Under the pieces are notes generated by a model. It worked only from the letters and a program-made list of their open reading frames with translations, did not search any database and was not told the DNA's origin. 64,000 nucleotides of DNA from Dallia pectoralis. Taxonomy: Eukaryota > Chordata > Actinopteri > Esociformes > Umbridae. Shown here piece after piece: positions 1 to 29,697 of this stretch (position 1 is its first letter; each line of letters starts with the position of its first letter). Made by a program: the position numbers and the translations under genes. The stretch covers positions 8,710,575-8,774,574 of the forward strand of contig CM055760.1 in the NCBI GenBank assembly GCA_029465975.1, read 5' to 3'.

Positions 1-1229
1 GTGTATTGGACCTGTGTATTGGACCTGTTTAATTGACCCGTGTATTGGACCCGTGTATTGGACCTGTGTATTGGACTTGTGTATTGGACCAGTGTATTGG
101 ACCTGTGTATTGGACCTGTTTAATTGACCCGTGTATTGGACCCGTGTATTGGACCCACGTATTGGACCTGTGTATTGGACCTGTGTATTGGACCTGTGTG
201 TTGGACCCACGTATTGGACCCGGGTATTGGACCCATGTATTGGACCCGGGTATTGGACCTGTGTATTGGACCAGTGTATTGGACCAGTGTATCGGACCTG
301 TGTATTGGACCAGTGTATTGGACCTGTGTATTGGACCTGTGTATTGGACCTTTGTATTGGACCAGTGTATCGGACCTGTGTATTGGACCAGTGTATTGGA
401 CCTGTGTATTGGACCAGTGTATTGGACCTGTGTATTGGACCTGTGTATTGGACCAGTGTATTGGACCCGTGTATTGGACCTGTGTATTGGACCAGTGTAT
501 TGGAACTGTGTATTGGACCCGTGTATTGGACTAGTGTATTGGACCCGTGTATTGGACCAGTGTATTGGACCCGTGTATTGCACTAGTGTATTGGACCTGT
601 GTATTGGACCAGTGTATTGGACCTGTGTATTGGAACTGTGTATTGGACCCGTGTATTGGACTAGTGTATTGGACCAGTGTATTGGACCCGTGTATTGGAC
701 CCGTGTATTGGACCCGTGTATTGGACCCGTGTATTGGACCTGTGTATTGGACCAGTGTATTGGACCCGTGTATTGGACCCGTGTATTGGACCCGTGTATT
801 GGACCCGTGTATTGGACTAGTGTATTGGACCAGTGTATTGGACCCGTGTATTGGACCCGTGTATTGGACCCGTGTATTGGACCCGTGTATTGGACCTGTG
901 TATTGGACCAGTGTATTGGACCCGTGTATTGGACCCGTGTATTGGACCCGTGTATTGGACCAGTGTATTGGACCAGTGTATTGGACCAGTGTATTGGACC
1001 TGTGTATTGGACCTGTGTATTGGACCTGTGTATTGGACCAGTGTATTGGACCTGTGTATTGGACTAGTGTATTGGACCCGTGTATTGGACCTGTGTATTG
1101 GACCTGTGTATTGGACCTGTGTATTGGACCTGTGTATTGGACCCACGTATTGGACCTGTGTATTGGACCTGTGTATTGGACCTGTGTATTGGACCTGTGT
1201 ATTGGACCTGTGTATTGGACCTGTGTATT
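1..1229. repeat. 13-bp minisatellite array, cut by the window edge
   Basis: Tandem units of about 13 bp with core GTGTATTGGACC plus one variable base (T, C, or AG/TAG variants), roughly 90 copies, running from the first base to about 1229. Because 13 is not a multiple of 3 and the unit has no stop, several frames on both strands stay open and translate as a 13-residue repeat. This is array arithmetic, not evidence for a gene. The true left end lies outside the window. Confidence 0.95.
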
Positions 1230-1502
1230 GACACAACATACCAATACAATTTGATATGTAAAAGTTGTGCTTGTTTTAATTGAATATTTATTTTATGTGA
1301 GGTCCACATTCAGGGCTTCATTTTTAATGAGATTAAGATTTCACCTAACCTTATCTTGAGTGAATTTAATGAGTTTTTGTCATTATTACTCTGTTGTCTG
1401 TTTCTTATCCATCTATATCCAAATACCATCTATATCCTGATGTATCTACCTAGGTCTCATTGGCGTATAACTGTTTCAATCTGATGTGATTCTGAAGGTA
1501 AA

Positions 1503-4020
1503 ATGGAGACGGCGTCACAGAATGAAACTGAGGTGAACAGCACCATGGACGGTCCGGCCAAGTCCAACGGCACCTACATGCCATATTACCTGCACTCGAC
1601 CGGCATGGCCGTCAGTTACACCGTGTGCTTCGTGGCCGTTCTGCTGCTCTGCATCGTCGGGAACGTGCTGGTCTCCCTGGTGGTGCTACGGAACCGGAAC
1701 ATGCGTTCCGTCACCAACCTGTTCATCCTCAACTTGGCCATTAGCGACCTGCTTATTGGAGTGTTCTGTGTGCCAACGACTCTGATTGACAGTCTGATAT
1801 CAGGTGGGTGGTTTTGCTTTTTATGGTCTGGACCCAGGATTGTGAGCATTGTCTTGACATAAATGCATTAACATATAATGATGCTTTCATTGGAACTACT
1901 GGTTTGCATAAGTACCAGATGGGACCTACTCTGGTTTGTAATAGTACCAGATGGGACCTGTTGTTTCAGATGGGACCTACTCTGGTTTGTAATAGTACCA
2001 GATGGGACCCACTCTGGTTTGTAATAGTACCAGATGCGACCTGTTGTTTCAGATGGGACCTACTCTGGTTTGTAATAGTACCAGATGGGACCTACTCTGG
2101 TTTGTAATAGTACCAGATGGGACCTGTTGTTTCAGATGGGACCTACTCTGGTTTGTAATAGTACCAGATGGGACCTACTCTGGTTTGTAATAGTACCAGA
2201 TGGGACCCACTCTGGTTTGTAATAGTACCAGATGGGACCTACTCTGGTTTGTAATAGTACCAGATGGGACCTACTCTGGTTTGTAATAGTACCAGATGGG
2301 ACCCACCATGGTTTGTAATAGTACCAGATGGGACCTACTCTGGTTTGTAATAGTACCAGATGGGACCTACTCTGGTTTGTAATAGTACCAGATGGGACCT
2401 ACTCTGGTTTGTAATAGTACCAGATGGGACCTACTCTGGTTTGTAATAGTACCAGATGGGACCTACTCTGGTTTGTAATAGTACCAGATGGGACCTACTC
2501 TGGTTTGTAATAGTACCAGATGGGACCTACTCTGGTTTGTAATAGTACCAGATGGGACCTACTCTGGTTTGTAATAGTACCAGATGGGACCTACTCTGGT
2601 TTGTAATAGTACCAGATGGGACCTACTCTGGTTTGTAATAGTACCAGATGGGACCTACTCTGGTTTGTAATAGTACCAGATGGGACCTACTCTGGTTTGT
2701 AATAGTACCAGATGCGACCTGTTGTTTCAGATGGGACCTACTCTGGTTTGTTATTGTACCAGATGGAACCTGTTGTTTCAGATGGGACCCACTCTGGTTT
2801 GTAATAGTACCAGATGGGACCTGTTGTTTCAGATGGGACCCACTCTGGGTTGTAATAGTACCAGATTGTATATGGCTCTTTTAACATAGAGTAACAGAAA
2901 ACAATGAAAACACCAAACATAACAAATTGTGTTAAATCCGGTTTGAGCGAGAAAGTTCCATTGGCTTTTACACAAATGTACTTGTGTTGTTCAGGGCTTA
3001 CAGAGTCCTTGTCTTAACAAACACCGGGCTCCTGCAAGTTGACTGAGATCTGCAGGCTACACGGTCTGCTTTCCCATCACGTTGCCTTTGGTACTCTGTT
3101 ACAACTTTGATGTGAGAAAAGGGGCCTTTATAAAATACATTTAATTGACGGATCTGGTGGCAGCACGGCTCATCATGAATACATGTGTGTGACTTCACAG
3201 TGGGGATTGTTGCCACGATACACGTTCAAGCTGTCACATTTCTGTCAGTCGATGAGGTGACGGAGACCAAGAATGAACCCAGTAACAGAAGTCAACGGAC
3301 CTCGGTTCTAGAGATGTGGAGATCCTCTTCTAATTATATATGTTCTAACATTGGACATCGCAAAATGTATCTATGTAATTTGTCTTATGATTCATAATTT
3401 TTAAGGATGGCCATTTGGACAGATCACGTGCACGATGAGTAACTTGATCCAGGGGATGTCAGTGTCAGCATCTGTCTTCACTCTGGTGGCCATTGCTGTT
3501 GACAGGTAACACATCGCCTTGTCATCTCTTTCTTTGTTTTTCTCACAATGGTCAAGTAATTAAAAGTAGCCTCGTGCTTCAAAATCATGCTATTATTTCG
3601 CAACGTTCGTTATGATAAAGAATTCCATTAGCATATGTCTTTTCTTACCATCTCAACAATGGACGGAATGTATAGAAAACAATAGGTAATCAAGTAAAGG
3701 CCGTCGTAGAATTACATTCAGAGTTATGTCATCACACGCTTTATCTCCCTCCCTCTCTCTTCCTCTCTCCCTCCCTCTCCCTCTCTCTCCCTCCCTCCCC
3801 CTCTCTCTCTCCCTCCCTCTCCCTCTCTCCCTCCCCCTCCCTCTCTCCCTCTCTCTCTCTCTCCCTCTCCCTCTCTCTCTCTCTCTCTTTCTCTCTCCCT
3901 CTCCCTCCCTCTCCCTTCCTCTCTCTCTCTCTCTCTCTGTCTCTCTCCCTCTCCCTCTCTCTCCCTTCCTCTCTCTCTGTCTCTCTCTCTCTCTCTCACT
4001 TTCTCTCGCTCTCTCCCTTC

Positions 4021-4051
<31 letters not shown>

Positions 4052-5032
4052 TCCCTCTCTCTCCCTTCCTCTCTCTCTCTCTCTCTCTCACTTTCTCTCG
4101 CTCTCTCCCTCCCTCTCTCTCCCTCTCTCTCTCTCTCTCTCCCTCTCTCTCCCTCTCTCTCCCTCTCTCCCTCTATTGTCTCTTTCTCTATTCCCCTTCA
4201 CCCCAGGTTCACAGGAATTGTGTACCCCTTCAGACACCGAATGAGACCCGTGTCGGCCCTCCTCACTATAATCTTCATATGGATACTGGCGTTTGCTGTC
4301 ATCTGCCCGTCCGCCGTCACCCTGACCGTCATACACTTGGAGAACACCTACATGGTCCAGGGCGACCGCACCTACCCCGTGCTGGTGTGCTACGAGAACT
4401 GGCCCCAGCCGAAGATGCGTCGCGTCTACACCATGGTCATCTTCGTCCACGTCTACCTGGCACCGCTGGGCGTCATCAGCATCATGTACGGCTGCATTGC
4501 CGCCAAGCTCTCCGTCAGCCTGAGGCAGGTGAGCGCGGCCAAAGTGAGGAGAGCCCGGTCCCAGCGCCGGGTCAAGGTCATCAAGATGCTGATCATGGTT
4601 GCCGTGCTCTTCATGGTGTCCTGGCTACCCCTGTGGACTCTAATGCTGCTGACCGACTACAGGGACCTGGACACGCGGCAGATTGATTTCCTCAGCAGCT
4701 ACCTGTTCCCCGTGGCTCATTGGCTGGCCTTCTTCAACAGCGGGATCAACCCCATCATCTACGGCTTCTTCAACGAGAACTTCCGCCGGGGGTTTCAGGC
4801 GGCAGTGGCGTGCCGCTCCTGTTCCCAGTCCAGGTTGGTGGTGGCCAACACAGGCTTTAACTTCCCCCCTGCGAACAGAGTGTCCAATGAGAAGCGCAAG
4901 TCCTCGGTTAGAAAGAAAGGTCACGGCGCGTTTAAGATCACCCCGCATGGAGCCCGCGGAATCCCTCTGAGGGACACGAAGAGACACAAGCATGTGGCGC
5001 CGAACACGGTGATCGGAGCCTGGCTCGAGTGA
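1503..5032 (+). CDS. npffr1-like: Neuropeptide FF receptor 1-like GPCR (3 exons)
   Basis: Rhodopsin-class receptor for RFamide peptides (NPFF/RFRP family), acting at the plasma membrane. Coding exons are 1503-1803, 3406-3505 and 4207-5032, with GT-AG junctions and matching phases (1, then 2), giving 408 aa. Seen in the protein: N-glycosylation sites in the extracellular N-terminus (NET, NST, NGT); TM1 with GNVLVSLVVLRNR; TM2 NLAISDLLIGVFC; the family-typical WPFGQ and IQGMSVSASVFTLVAIAVDRF at TM3 (DRF in place of DRY); PSAVTLTV in TM4; a basic third loop (RRARSQRR); NSGINPIIYGFFNENFRRGF at TM7/helix 8. The strongest resemblance from memory is to NPFFR1/NPFFR2 and the fish npffr1-like genes. 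Which paralogue (1, 2, 3 or a 1-like copy) cannot be decided by eye. Intron 1 carries a 32-bp array and intron 2 a long CT tract reaching the acceptor. Confidence 0.9.
1905..2866. repeat. 32-bp minisatellite in intron 1 of the NPFF receptor gene
   Basis: About 30 units of TAGTACCAGATGGGACCTAC plus TCTGGTTTGTAA (32 bp). Several variant units insert CTGTTGTTTCAGATGGGAC. The array starts about 100 bp after the exon 1 donor. Stops occur in every unit, so only short open frames exist and none looks coding. Confidence 0.95.
3744..4190. repeat. CT-rich (CTCTCCCT)n microsatellite before NPFF receptor exon 3
   Basis: About 450 bp of almost pure pyrimidine on the + strand, built from CTCTCT and CCCTCCCT runs. 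It ends about 15 bp before the exon 3 acceptor (CCCCAG at 4201-4206), so it forms an extremely long polypyrimidine tract in intron 2. Open frames rich in S/P/L on + and R/E/G on - are artefacts of this composition. Confidence 0.95.
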
Positions 5033-5268
5033 CACGAAGGGCTGAGGGTTATGGAAGTCTGACTGAAATGGTCAACATTGTCGCAACTTCACCCCAACCT
5101 CAGCTTTGGCGGACAATCTGCTTTTGGGAGGATGTGAAGACAGCCTGGGATGCAGGCGCTAAAGGATGACTAAAAACCTGCCCATTAAGATAGAAGTCGC
5201 CTCCAGTTGATTTCAGTACTACAGTGGTAGAAGCATTATTGGCGGTGTCCATGAGAAAAAGTTTTTGG

Positions 5269-5282
5269 CCACTAGATGTCGC
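5269..5282 (+). promoter_or_regulatory. CTCF-like motif, imperfect
   Basis: CCACTAGATGTCGC matches the vertebrate CTCF core (CCASYAGRKGGCRS) at all positions except one (GTC for GGC). It lies about 240 bp downstream of the NPFF receptor stop codon. This is motif evidence only; occupancy is unknown. Confidence 0.3.
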
Positions 5283-5350
5283 TGTTATTCTTAGTGGCCA
5301 TTATGGAGCTAATGGTTGATAAAAGGTGCCAAGACCATAAGTGTTACATT

Positions 5351-5508
5351 GATTACACGTGACATTTGATTACATGTGAATTTGATTACACGTGACATTT
5401 GATTACATGTGAATTTGATTACACGTGAATTTGATTACACGTGACATTTGATTACATGTGAATTTGATAACACGTGACATTTGATTACACGTGACATTTG
5501 ATTACACC
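5351..5508. repeat. 16-17-bp tandem repeat carrying six CACGTG E-boxes
   Basis: About ten units alternating GATTACACGTGACATTT and GATTACATGTGAATTT. Six units contain a perfect CACGTG palindrome (first at 5356-5361) and the others CATGTG. The repeat lies 320 bp downstream of the NPFF receptor coding end, in the 3' UTR or 3' flank. Confidence 0.9.
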
Positions 5509-8123
5509 TGATATATGCCGACAGATGTTGGCTATTTCTATTTATTTAGCTTTTAGATAATGACCTCTTGTTTTGCAAGGTTGAGCTCTGTACAGAACAA
5601 AGGTTGTTTCTGCTCTTTAATTACAATTAATTTCTTGTTTTAAGCACAATCAAATAAGACACTGTATAAAAAGATATGCGATCTGATACATCATTGCTTC
5701 TAATAAGCATTAATTAGCATTCATCAGCGAATGTATAATAGTCACAATTGCATTTTTAAAATAAATGTTGCCACAAAGAGCATTTGATCAGAAACTCAAA
5801 GTAACTTAAGAAAAAAAGCTGTTTTCTCTGCAAAATGAAGCTTTGAATCAGGTTATCGTTAGACTGGGCTGATTTTCATGGCCATTTGTCAATGTATTAT
5901 TTTGACATATGTATGTGCTTGCTGAAAAGAAACAGCAAATTGTTCATTGCGAGACTAATTCTTAGGGCAGATTAATTAGACCAGGCAGGTGAATGTAAGC
6001 ACAGATTCTTTCATCAAATTTGTATGATTTGTTTGAGTGACATGCCTTTGATAAAATATCGGTTTGATGTGTCTCAGATGGGTCCAATAGTCAAAACTAG
6101 TGCACCCTCATCTTTTTTTGGTAAAAACTTTCCACTTTCTATAACAAATAATGCATAGATAATATCAATAAGAAGTAGAAATATCCAATAAGAAGATTTC
6201 TTGAAAAAAATTGAGAATTATTTAAATTAAGTTATCCTTATTTCATGTACAGTCCAGTCTCTGGAGATGACAGAAACAGTGATTGTTGTTTGACTTTAGA
6301 CTAGGAAGACTCAAAGCCCTGTCATCACCAATTACAACAGTGTCACACACACTGAATCACACACATTGAATCACACACATTGAATCACACACATTGAATC
6401 ACACACATACGCACAACACACACCAGCGCATGTTGCACACGCACACAACCTGTCACACCCAAACATCTCCCAAATCCATTATATATGTGCTAAAGTCTTT
6501 AGGGCCTGTGAAATTACATTGCGAAGGTAAGCATGTTGTAGACAGGGAGAGAAATACCCCCTTTGGGAAATCATTTCATGATTTCTCTCAGTCGGTAGCT
6601 CTTGGTTTTTTACGGGCTATCCCCGGAGTATCTGCAGGCGTTATCGACTTCTACAGAAACATCCCAACGGCTATTAAGCTTATTAAGTCCTCTAAGCATG
6701 TTACTTAGGTCTACCAATTGGTAAAGCATACATTCAATACACAGGGCAGTGTCGCTTTAACTTCCCTGGGCATTTGATTTAAATATTCAGAACAACTTTT
6801 GGTGCCTCCTACAAGCCGTATGTACAATATAACTTACAAGCCTGCTGTGGAATTGTTTAATATATTATTTTTGTAGAATAAAACCGATTGTATAGTGGAA
6901 TTAATTAATTATGCAAGCCGATTCGAAGGACAAGGCTGTTCTTTTATTGTGTAACACGGATAGCTTCTTGAAAGTTACCGCCTTGTCTTAACTCAAAAAA
7001 CAAAATGCCAGCAAGCTCTCTTTGTAGCCGCTGACAGGAAGTGGAGGTAAGAGCGCCACCCATGCAAGATGGTCAAAGTAAGCATTACACATTCCTGAGA
7101 TCAGGATAAATTCACCCATACCGTCTTTCCCTAAATTAATCTCATAAAAAAATATTGTAAGAAGAGCTTCATCTACTTGTAAGCGTGTGCATGTTGTTTT
7201 TTTCTAAGATTTTGGCAGAGTGCACTTTATTTCATTTTTAGCATTGGTTGATATATAATTGATATGCTGTAATTGGTCCGAAGATTTACTCCTCAAATAT
7301 TATAATTAGAAACTCATCTTTTCAATGTCTATTCAACATCTTTTCAACGTCTATCTATGTAATGTCAATTCAGGAAGACGTCTTGATAAATGTGCGTTTT
7401 TCAATGTTCCTTGCTTACTCTGTGGAAACTGCCAAAATCCCCCATTGAAGCACAACGTCCCTCTCCTTGTTAAAAACAAAACACATTTTAGAAATCGTGA
7501 CCGTGCACACTCTTTCATGTGGAAGTATGAATTAATCTGTATGCTGCTTGCACATTAAATAAACTACAAGAAGGAAGCCTGAGGGGAAGGCCTACTGTAG
7601 ATGTGTCTGTATACTACAATTTTGTCTTTCAACGTCTTGTCTGATCAAACAAATGCATTAATGTGTATAATGTCACCAACACCATCACTTATCCAGGAGA
7701 GCGAAACGACGAGTTCTGGGTCAAGGTCGCCCCACATTCCTAGAATGAAGCGGTCCGATGTGGTGTGGGATTAACCGGGAATGTTGTAAAATGATGGTGT
7801 ATTTCAACTGTATCGCTTGAACTTGTCATGTGTCCCATAGCAGAATGATTCTCCACTGTTTCTGTTTGTTGTACATTTATGATATGTGGGTTTTCTACAG
7901 GTTTTGTCTGTGGGACTTGTCTTGGAGATATTGTGTATGTTAATTGTGTTAATGTAAAGGTACCAGTCTTTTTGCACTTGTTAACCAATCCAATGGAACA
8001 AATATTTTACATTTTGTAACCAGACCTCCAGGCCACACGTCTGCTTCTGCACTTTAGGTGTGCCTTTTACATTAGACTGGACAATCTGTTGGTTGTGATT
8101 AATGGCTACCTGATATGTAAAAC
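5509..8123. other. Intergenic DNA without a recognisable gene
   Basis: AT-rich sequence. I see a short (CACACATTGAAT)n run near 6345-6410 and no convincing exon, RNA gene or transposon. Open frames at 6394-6708, 7325-7558 and 7740-7988 have no family resemblance and no splice or promoter context that I can support. Confidence 0.6.
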
Positions 8124-8131
8124 CCTGTGTG

Positions 8132-9260
8132 CAGGCCCGAATTAATGCACGGGCTTACTGGGGCTGAAGCCCCAGGGCCTATAAGACAAGGGGCCTATCA
8201 TAAGCCAATAAAACAACATCACATGTTTTGTAATTTGTCGAATTTTCTGTCAATCACTTGATATTCATGTTTTTGGCTGCTGATTGATCCAATTTACAAG
8301 TGACCCACGTGGGAAGCATGATATGACAGCCTATCAGAATGTAGAGAAACAGTTGCGTCATTCAAATGTATGCTAGTCACAGAAGCTGATATCAAAATGT
8401 TGAGAAAGTAAAAGTTTGAGAGTGGTGCTCATAAACGAAATATATCGCGACAGAAAGAAAACAGTGAGAAGGAATTGTTAAAAAAAGATTCCAAAGCTAA
8501 CAGGATTTTTTAAACCTCCAAATGAGTCGAGATCATTAATCGGAGCACCGATGAACAGTGGAGAGAACAAGCAAACAGGCGGGCAGTGTTAATTTCGTTA
8601 TAATTTTCGTAATTATTTTCGTCAACAAATCTTTTTCACAGACGAAAACGAGACGATACGGTCCCGACCGAAGCGTGGTGCAGCCCTGCACATAGACAGA
8701 CAGGGTGCGAGGACTGATTTGAGCTCTCTTTGGCGTCTGATAGGACCAATACACACAACATTATGTCTAAATGTCCGTTTTTTAGAATATTCACGTAAAC
8801 ACAGTCGGTTATGTCTTTACAGAACGTACAGTTGTGAAAATATCGGATGTGCATCAGTGCAGTTGGATCTGCACACTCGGTCTTAAAGTGACAGTGCGTA
8901 GTAAACCTAATGCCATCTGAACACTTAATATTAATCAAACAAATATCATTCATCAAAGAAATACCACTGTGATTTGGAAGCGGACTTTGTGGAAGAAGCG
9001 GTGCAGTTCAGGGAGTTTGTACAGAATGACAAGTTGGGCAGCACATCGGCAGTGGAGTTACAGAAAGTATTAAGAAGTAGAAAACTCCATACAGTGTTTC
9101 CCAACACAGATATAGCTCTACGGCGATTCCTGACCATGCCAGTGACCAACGTGCTTTCTGCTTTTGTTGTATATAGACAAACGTGATAATTAGACTTTTT
9201 TATTGGGGGCCTACAAAACCAATCAGCCCCAGGGCCTAACGGCAGGTTAATGCGGGCCTG
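8132..9260 (+). mobile_element. Internally deleted hAT-superfamily DNA transposon
   Basis: The ends are terminal inverted repeats: CAGGCCCGAATTAA at 8132 and the complement of CAGGCCCGCATTAA ending at 9260 (13 of 14 match). Both sides carry the same 8-bp target duplication CCTGTGTG (8124-8131 and 9261-9268), the hallmark length for hAT. Inside, near 8410-8500, is a decayed N-terminal stretch reading SGAHKRNISRQKENSEKE. Near 8971-9153 is a C-terminal piece reading DFVEEAVQFREFVQND and HTVFPNTDIALRRFLTMPVT, the start of the hAT C-terminal dimerisation region, which then runs into non-matching residues. Most of the transposase is missing, so the copy is non-autonomous. Confidence 0.9.
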
Positions 9261-9268
9261 CCTGTGTG

Positions 9269-11198
9269 AACAAATGTTTTTTATTGTTTAACGGAAAGAA
9301 ATAAAATTCAGAGCGACATATTGTCATTAACGCACGTATTTTGACAGCAGGTTGCAATCTTGTGCCAGACAGAATCATAGAGTACATTTTATGAAACGTA
9401 TACGCTGACGAACCAGAACATTATGACCACCTACTAAGTAGCATATTCTATCGGCCCTCCGCGTGACTACAAAGTCTTCAGGCCACAGTTTCACAGGAGG
9501 CTTCAGAAAAGGATCCAGTTATCTCCCAGCTATGCATTTACATTTACATCAGGGACGGCAGGCCACATAGAGTGCCTGAGGAATTGTCTGCATTCCCCAG
9601 AGAGTCAAGGACAAGCTCTCCTGCCCGAAAGAGTCTCGCGTATAGCGCGGTTGCTTTGCAACATTTGTACCATGTACCCGGTGCAGGTACCCGTTATGCA
9701 CATGGCTTGTTGATGGGAGCGACGTTCATTTCTGCAGACATCTAGTGTGGTGGCCTGGAATTGACCGAAAATCTCGTAGATGAAAATGAAAGGCGTAAAC
9801 CACGCGCAGGAGCCGATGAGTGTTCTTTATTTAATCGTTAAAGTATAATGAAAAGAGTGCCTTTGCTCAAAAGACAACACGGGCGCGATAGCCTACTCAA
9901 GAAATGAATTCACAAACACAGCTCTTTGAAAAGATAACAACAACACACAAAAACACGGGCCAAACAGAGTGAACATACATAAACATACGTATGAGCAAAT
10001 GGAAAACCCGGCGTGCGCATCGACAATACAAATGGAGCGATGACAGTGGCCAAAAGGCCAGTGACGACGAACGCCCGAAGCCTGCTCGTAGACGGAGAGA
10101 GAGCAGCTTCAGGAGGAGTCTTGACAGCAGCCTAGTTGGCGAGTAAGTAAGCTGGTCATCAGACTCCTCGCGTGGCCTCCTGAGCCCTGGGGGAACTTGT
10201 CACCAACGGATACTGGCAGTGGCTTACGACCTACAGTCAAAATGGCCAGAGGTCGCCGAGGTGGACTCTGTCACGTCTCCGGTCATGACGGATTTTGATG
10301 GAGTTCCTTTTCTCTTTGTGGGGCATCGCACTCTGACCACGGACAACTGGTCTCCGCCAAACTGTCATCCTACCTCGGGGCGAAGGCGCCCGTCACATTC
10401 GTACTGCATTATTCAGATACATGTAACACATTCTGTGTTTACCCATCACATATGCCAACTGTGCCATGGTCTTGCTCTGTTTGCGCTGTATGTATGCGTT
10501 TTAAATGTGTGTTCTAAATGTTGCTGCTTGTGGCCAGAACAAATTCCTTGTGTGTGTAAACAGACATGGCGAATAAGCATGAATCTGACGATTCTGATGA
10601 CGCAGAATTTTGACTTTAATTAAAAAGGACTCCGACAGTTCCGGCGAATAGACAGTGAGTGTTAATATAACAACGACTCTCATACACACGACCTAGGTTA
10701 TCTGAGAACATGTAACCATGGATTCCAGCCGGAAATGGGAGTGAAATCAATGGAGCAATTAATCAAATGAGGTCACTCATCACATAGAATCACGTTGAGA
10801 TCCATGATCCCATAACAACTAAACCCTGACACCATATATATAAAACATACTTTTTAAAATATTTTAGTAGGCCATTATATGAAACGTAGGTTTACTCGAG
10901 ATTACACACAAAAAAATATGCAATGACTGACAAAACACCGACCTGTGTTGGGGACCAGGGCACTGTTTGTGCTCTGACCACCAGTTTGTAAGCTTTTCTA
11001 TGGGATGTTGGCCCGGCGCCCGGGTTGTGAGCGTATCACTGCCCCAGAATACAGACTCTGGTGAGGCAGCAGCCTGTTTAAAACCCCCCCGTCCTCTAGA
11101 GAGTTTCCCTAAATCCTCCCACTATAAACACGCTTTTAACTCGTGGACTTGTTTTTCACTCATTTAACTTTTCCAATAATCAACTTTAAAATAGAGAT
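9269..11198. other. Upstream flank of tll1; interspersed repeat, no gene seen
   Basis: The part 9780-10140 looks like an interspersed repeat. Its stretch around 10045-10130 (GTGACGACGAACGCC... then GGAGTCTTGACA) resembles 30775-30841 and, more weakly, 15420-15445. The family was not identified. The rest (10150-11198) would hold the tll1 promoter and 5' UTR, but I could not place a TATA box or start site with confidence. Confidence 0.4.
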
Positions 11199-28622
<17,424 letters not shown>

Positions 28623-28876
28623 AGCCCTCAAGACTAAATAGGAGACTCTTCTCCCAGTTCCCTAAAGGGTTAATGGCTTTTATAGCAGAACCCCCCCCCC
28701 AAACCCAGTTGCTGCCCAAAGCCAGCTCTCTTACCCACTAATCAACTGTAAGGAGTCAAGCCATGTGAGACTAGTTTAGAGCATTTTGAAATATGTTTCA
28801 TTTAGATTAGGTGAGAAGGTGGATCTGTGGGGAGGACTGGAATTTAATTCACCCAAAGATTGACATTTCGGTTTTA

Positions 28877-28882
28877 AATAAA
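28877..28882 (+). promoter_or_regulatory. AATAAA polyadenylation signal candidate of tll1
   Basis: AATAAA about 255 bp after the tll1 stop codon, upstream of the 32-bp array. It is the first canonical hexamer in the 3' flank that I noticed; the cleavage site is not known. Confidence 0.5.
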
Positions 28883-28949
28883 ACTCCTACTGGCCTGAAG
28901 GCCTACAACTGGATGGTGAAGTTAATTTATAGGAAAAGAAAAAGGATGT

Positions 28950-29697
28950 TGTGATTACTTCATAAGAAACAGGAAGTATGGTGCGATTACTTAATAGGAA
29001 ACAGGAAGGATGGTGCGATTACTTAATAGGAAACAGGAAGGATGGTGCGATTACTTAATAGGAAACAGGAAGGATGGTGCGATTACTTAATAGGAAACAG
29101 GAAGGATGGTGCGATTAATTAATAGGAAACAGGAAGGATGGTGCGATTACTTAATAGGAAACAGGAAGGATGGTGCGATTACTTAATAGGAAACAGGAAG
29201 GATGGTGGGAAACAGGAAGGATGGTGCGATTAATAGGAAACAGGAAGGATGGTGCGAATAGGAAACAGGAAGGATGGTGCGATTACTTAATAGGAAACAG
29301 GAAGGATGGTGCGATTACTTAATAGGAAACAGGAAGGATGGTGCGATTACTTAATAGGAAACAGGAAGGATGGTGCGATTACTTAATAGGAAACAGGAAG
29401 GATGGTGCGATTACTTAATAGGAAACAGGAAGGATGGTGCGATTACTTAATAGGAAACAGGAAGGATGGTGCGATTATTTAATAGGAAACAGGAAGGATG
29501 GTGCGATTACTTAATAGGAAACAGGAAGGATGGTGCGATTACTTAATAGGAAACAGGAAGGATGGTGCGATTACTTAATAGGAAACAGGAAGGATGGTGC
29601 GATTACTTAATAGGAAACAGGAAGGATGGTGCGATTACTTAATAGGAAACAGGAAGGATGGTGCGATTACTTAATAGGAAACAGGAAGGATAGTGGA
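28950..29697. repeat. 32-bp minisatellite downstream of tll1
   Basis: About 23 units of GAAACAGGAAGGATGGTGCG plus ATTACTTAATAG (32 bp). Three units between 29190 and 29270 are shortened. Units are otherwise nearly identical, which suggests recent homogenisation. Confidence 0.97.

Noticed and set aside
1..1229. Long open frames on both strands in the 13-bp array
   Set aside because: A stop-free tandem unit keeps several frames open automatically. There is no start context, splice signal or family resemblance.
8971..9188. Small host gene with FLTMPVT motif
   Set aside because: The motif and surrounding text are the hAT transposase C-terminus and lie inside the element bounded by inverted repeats.
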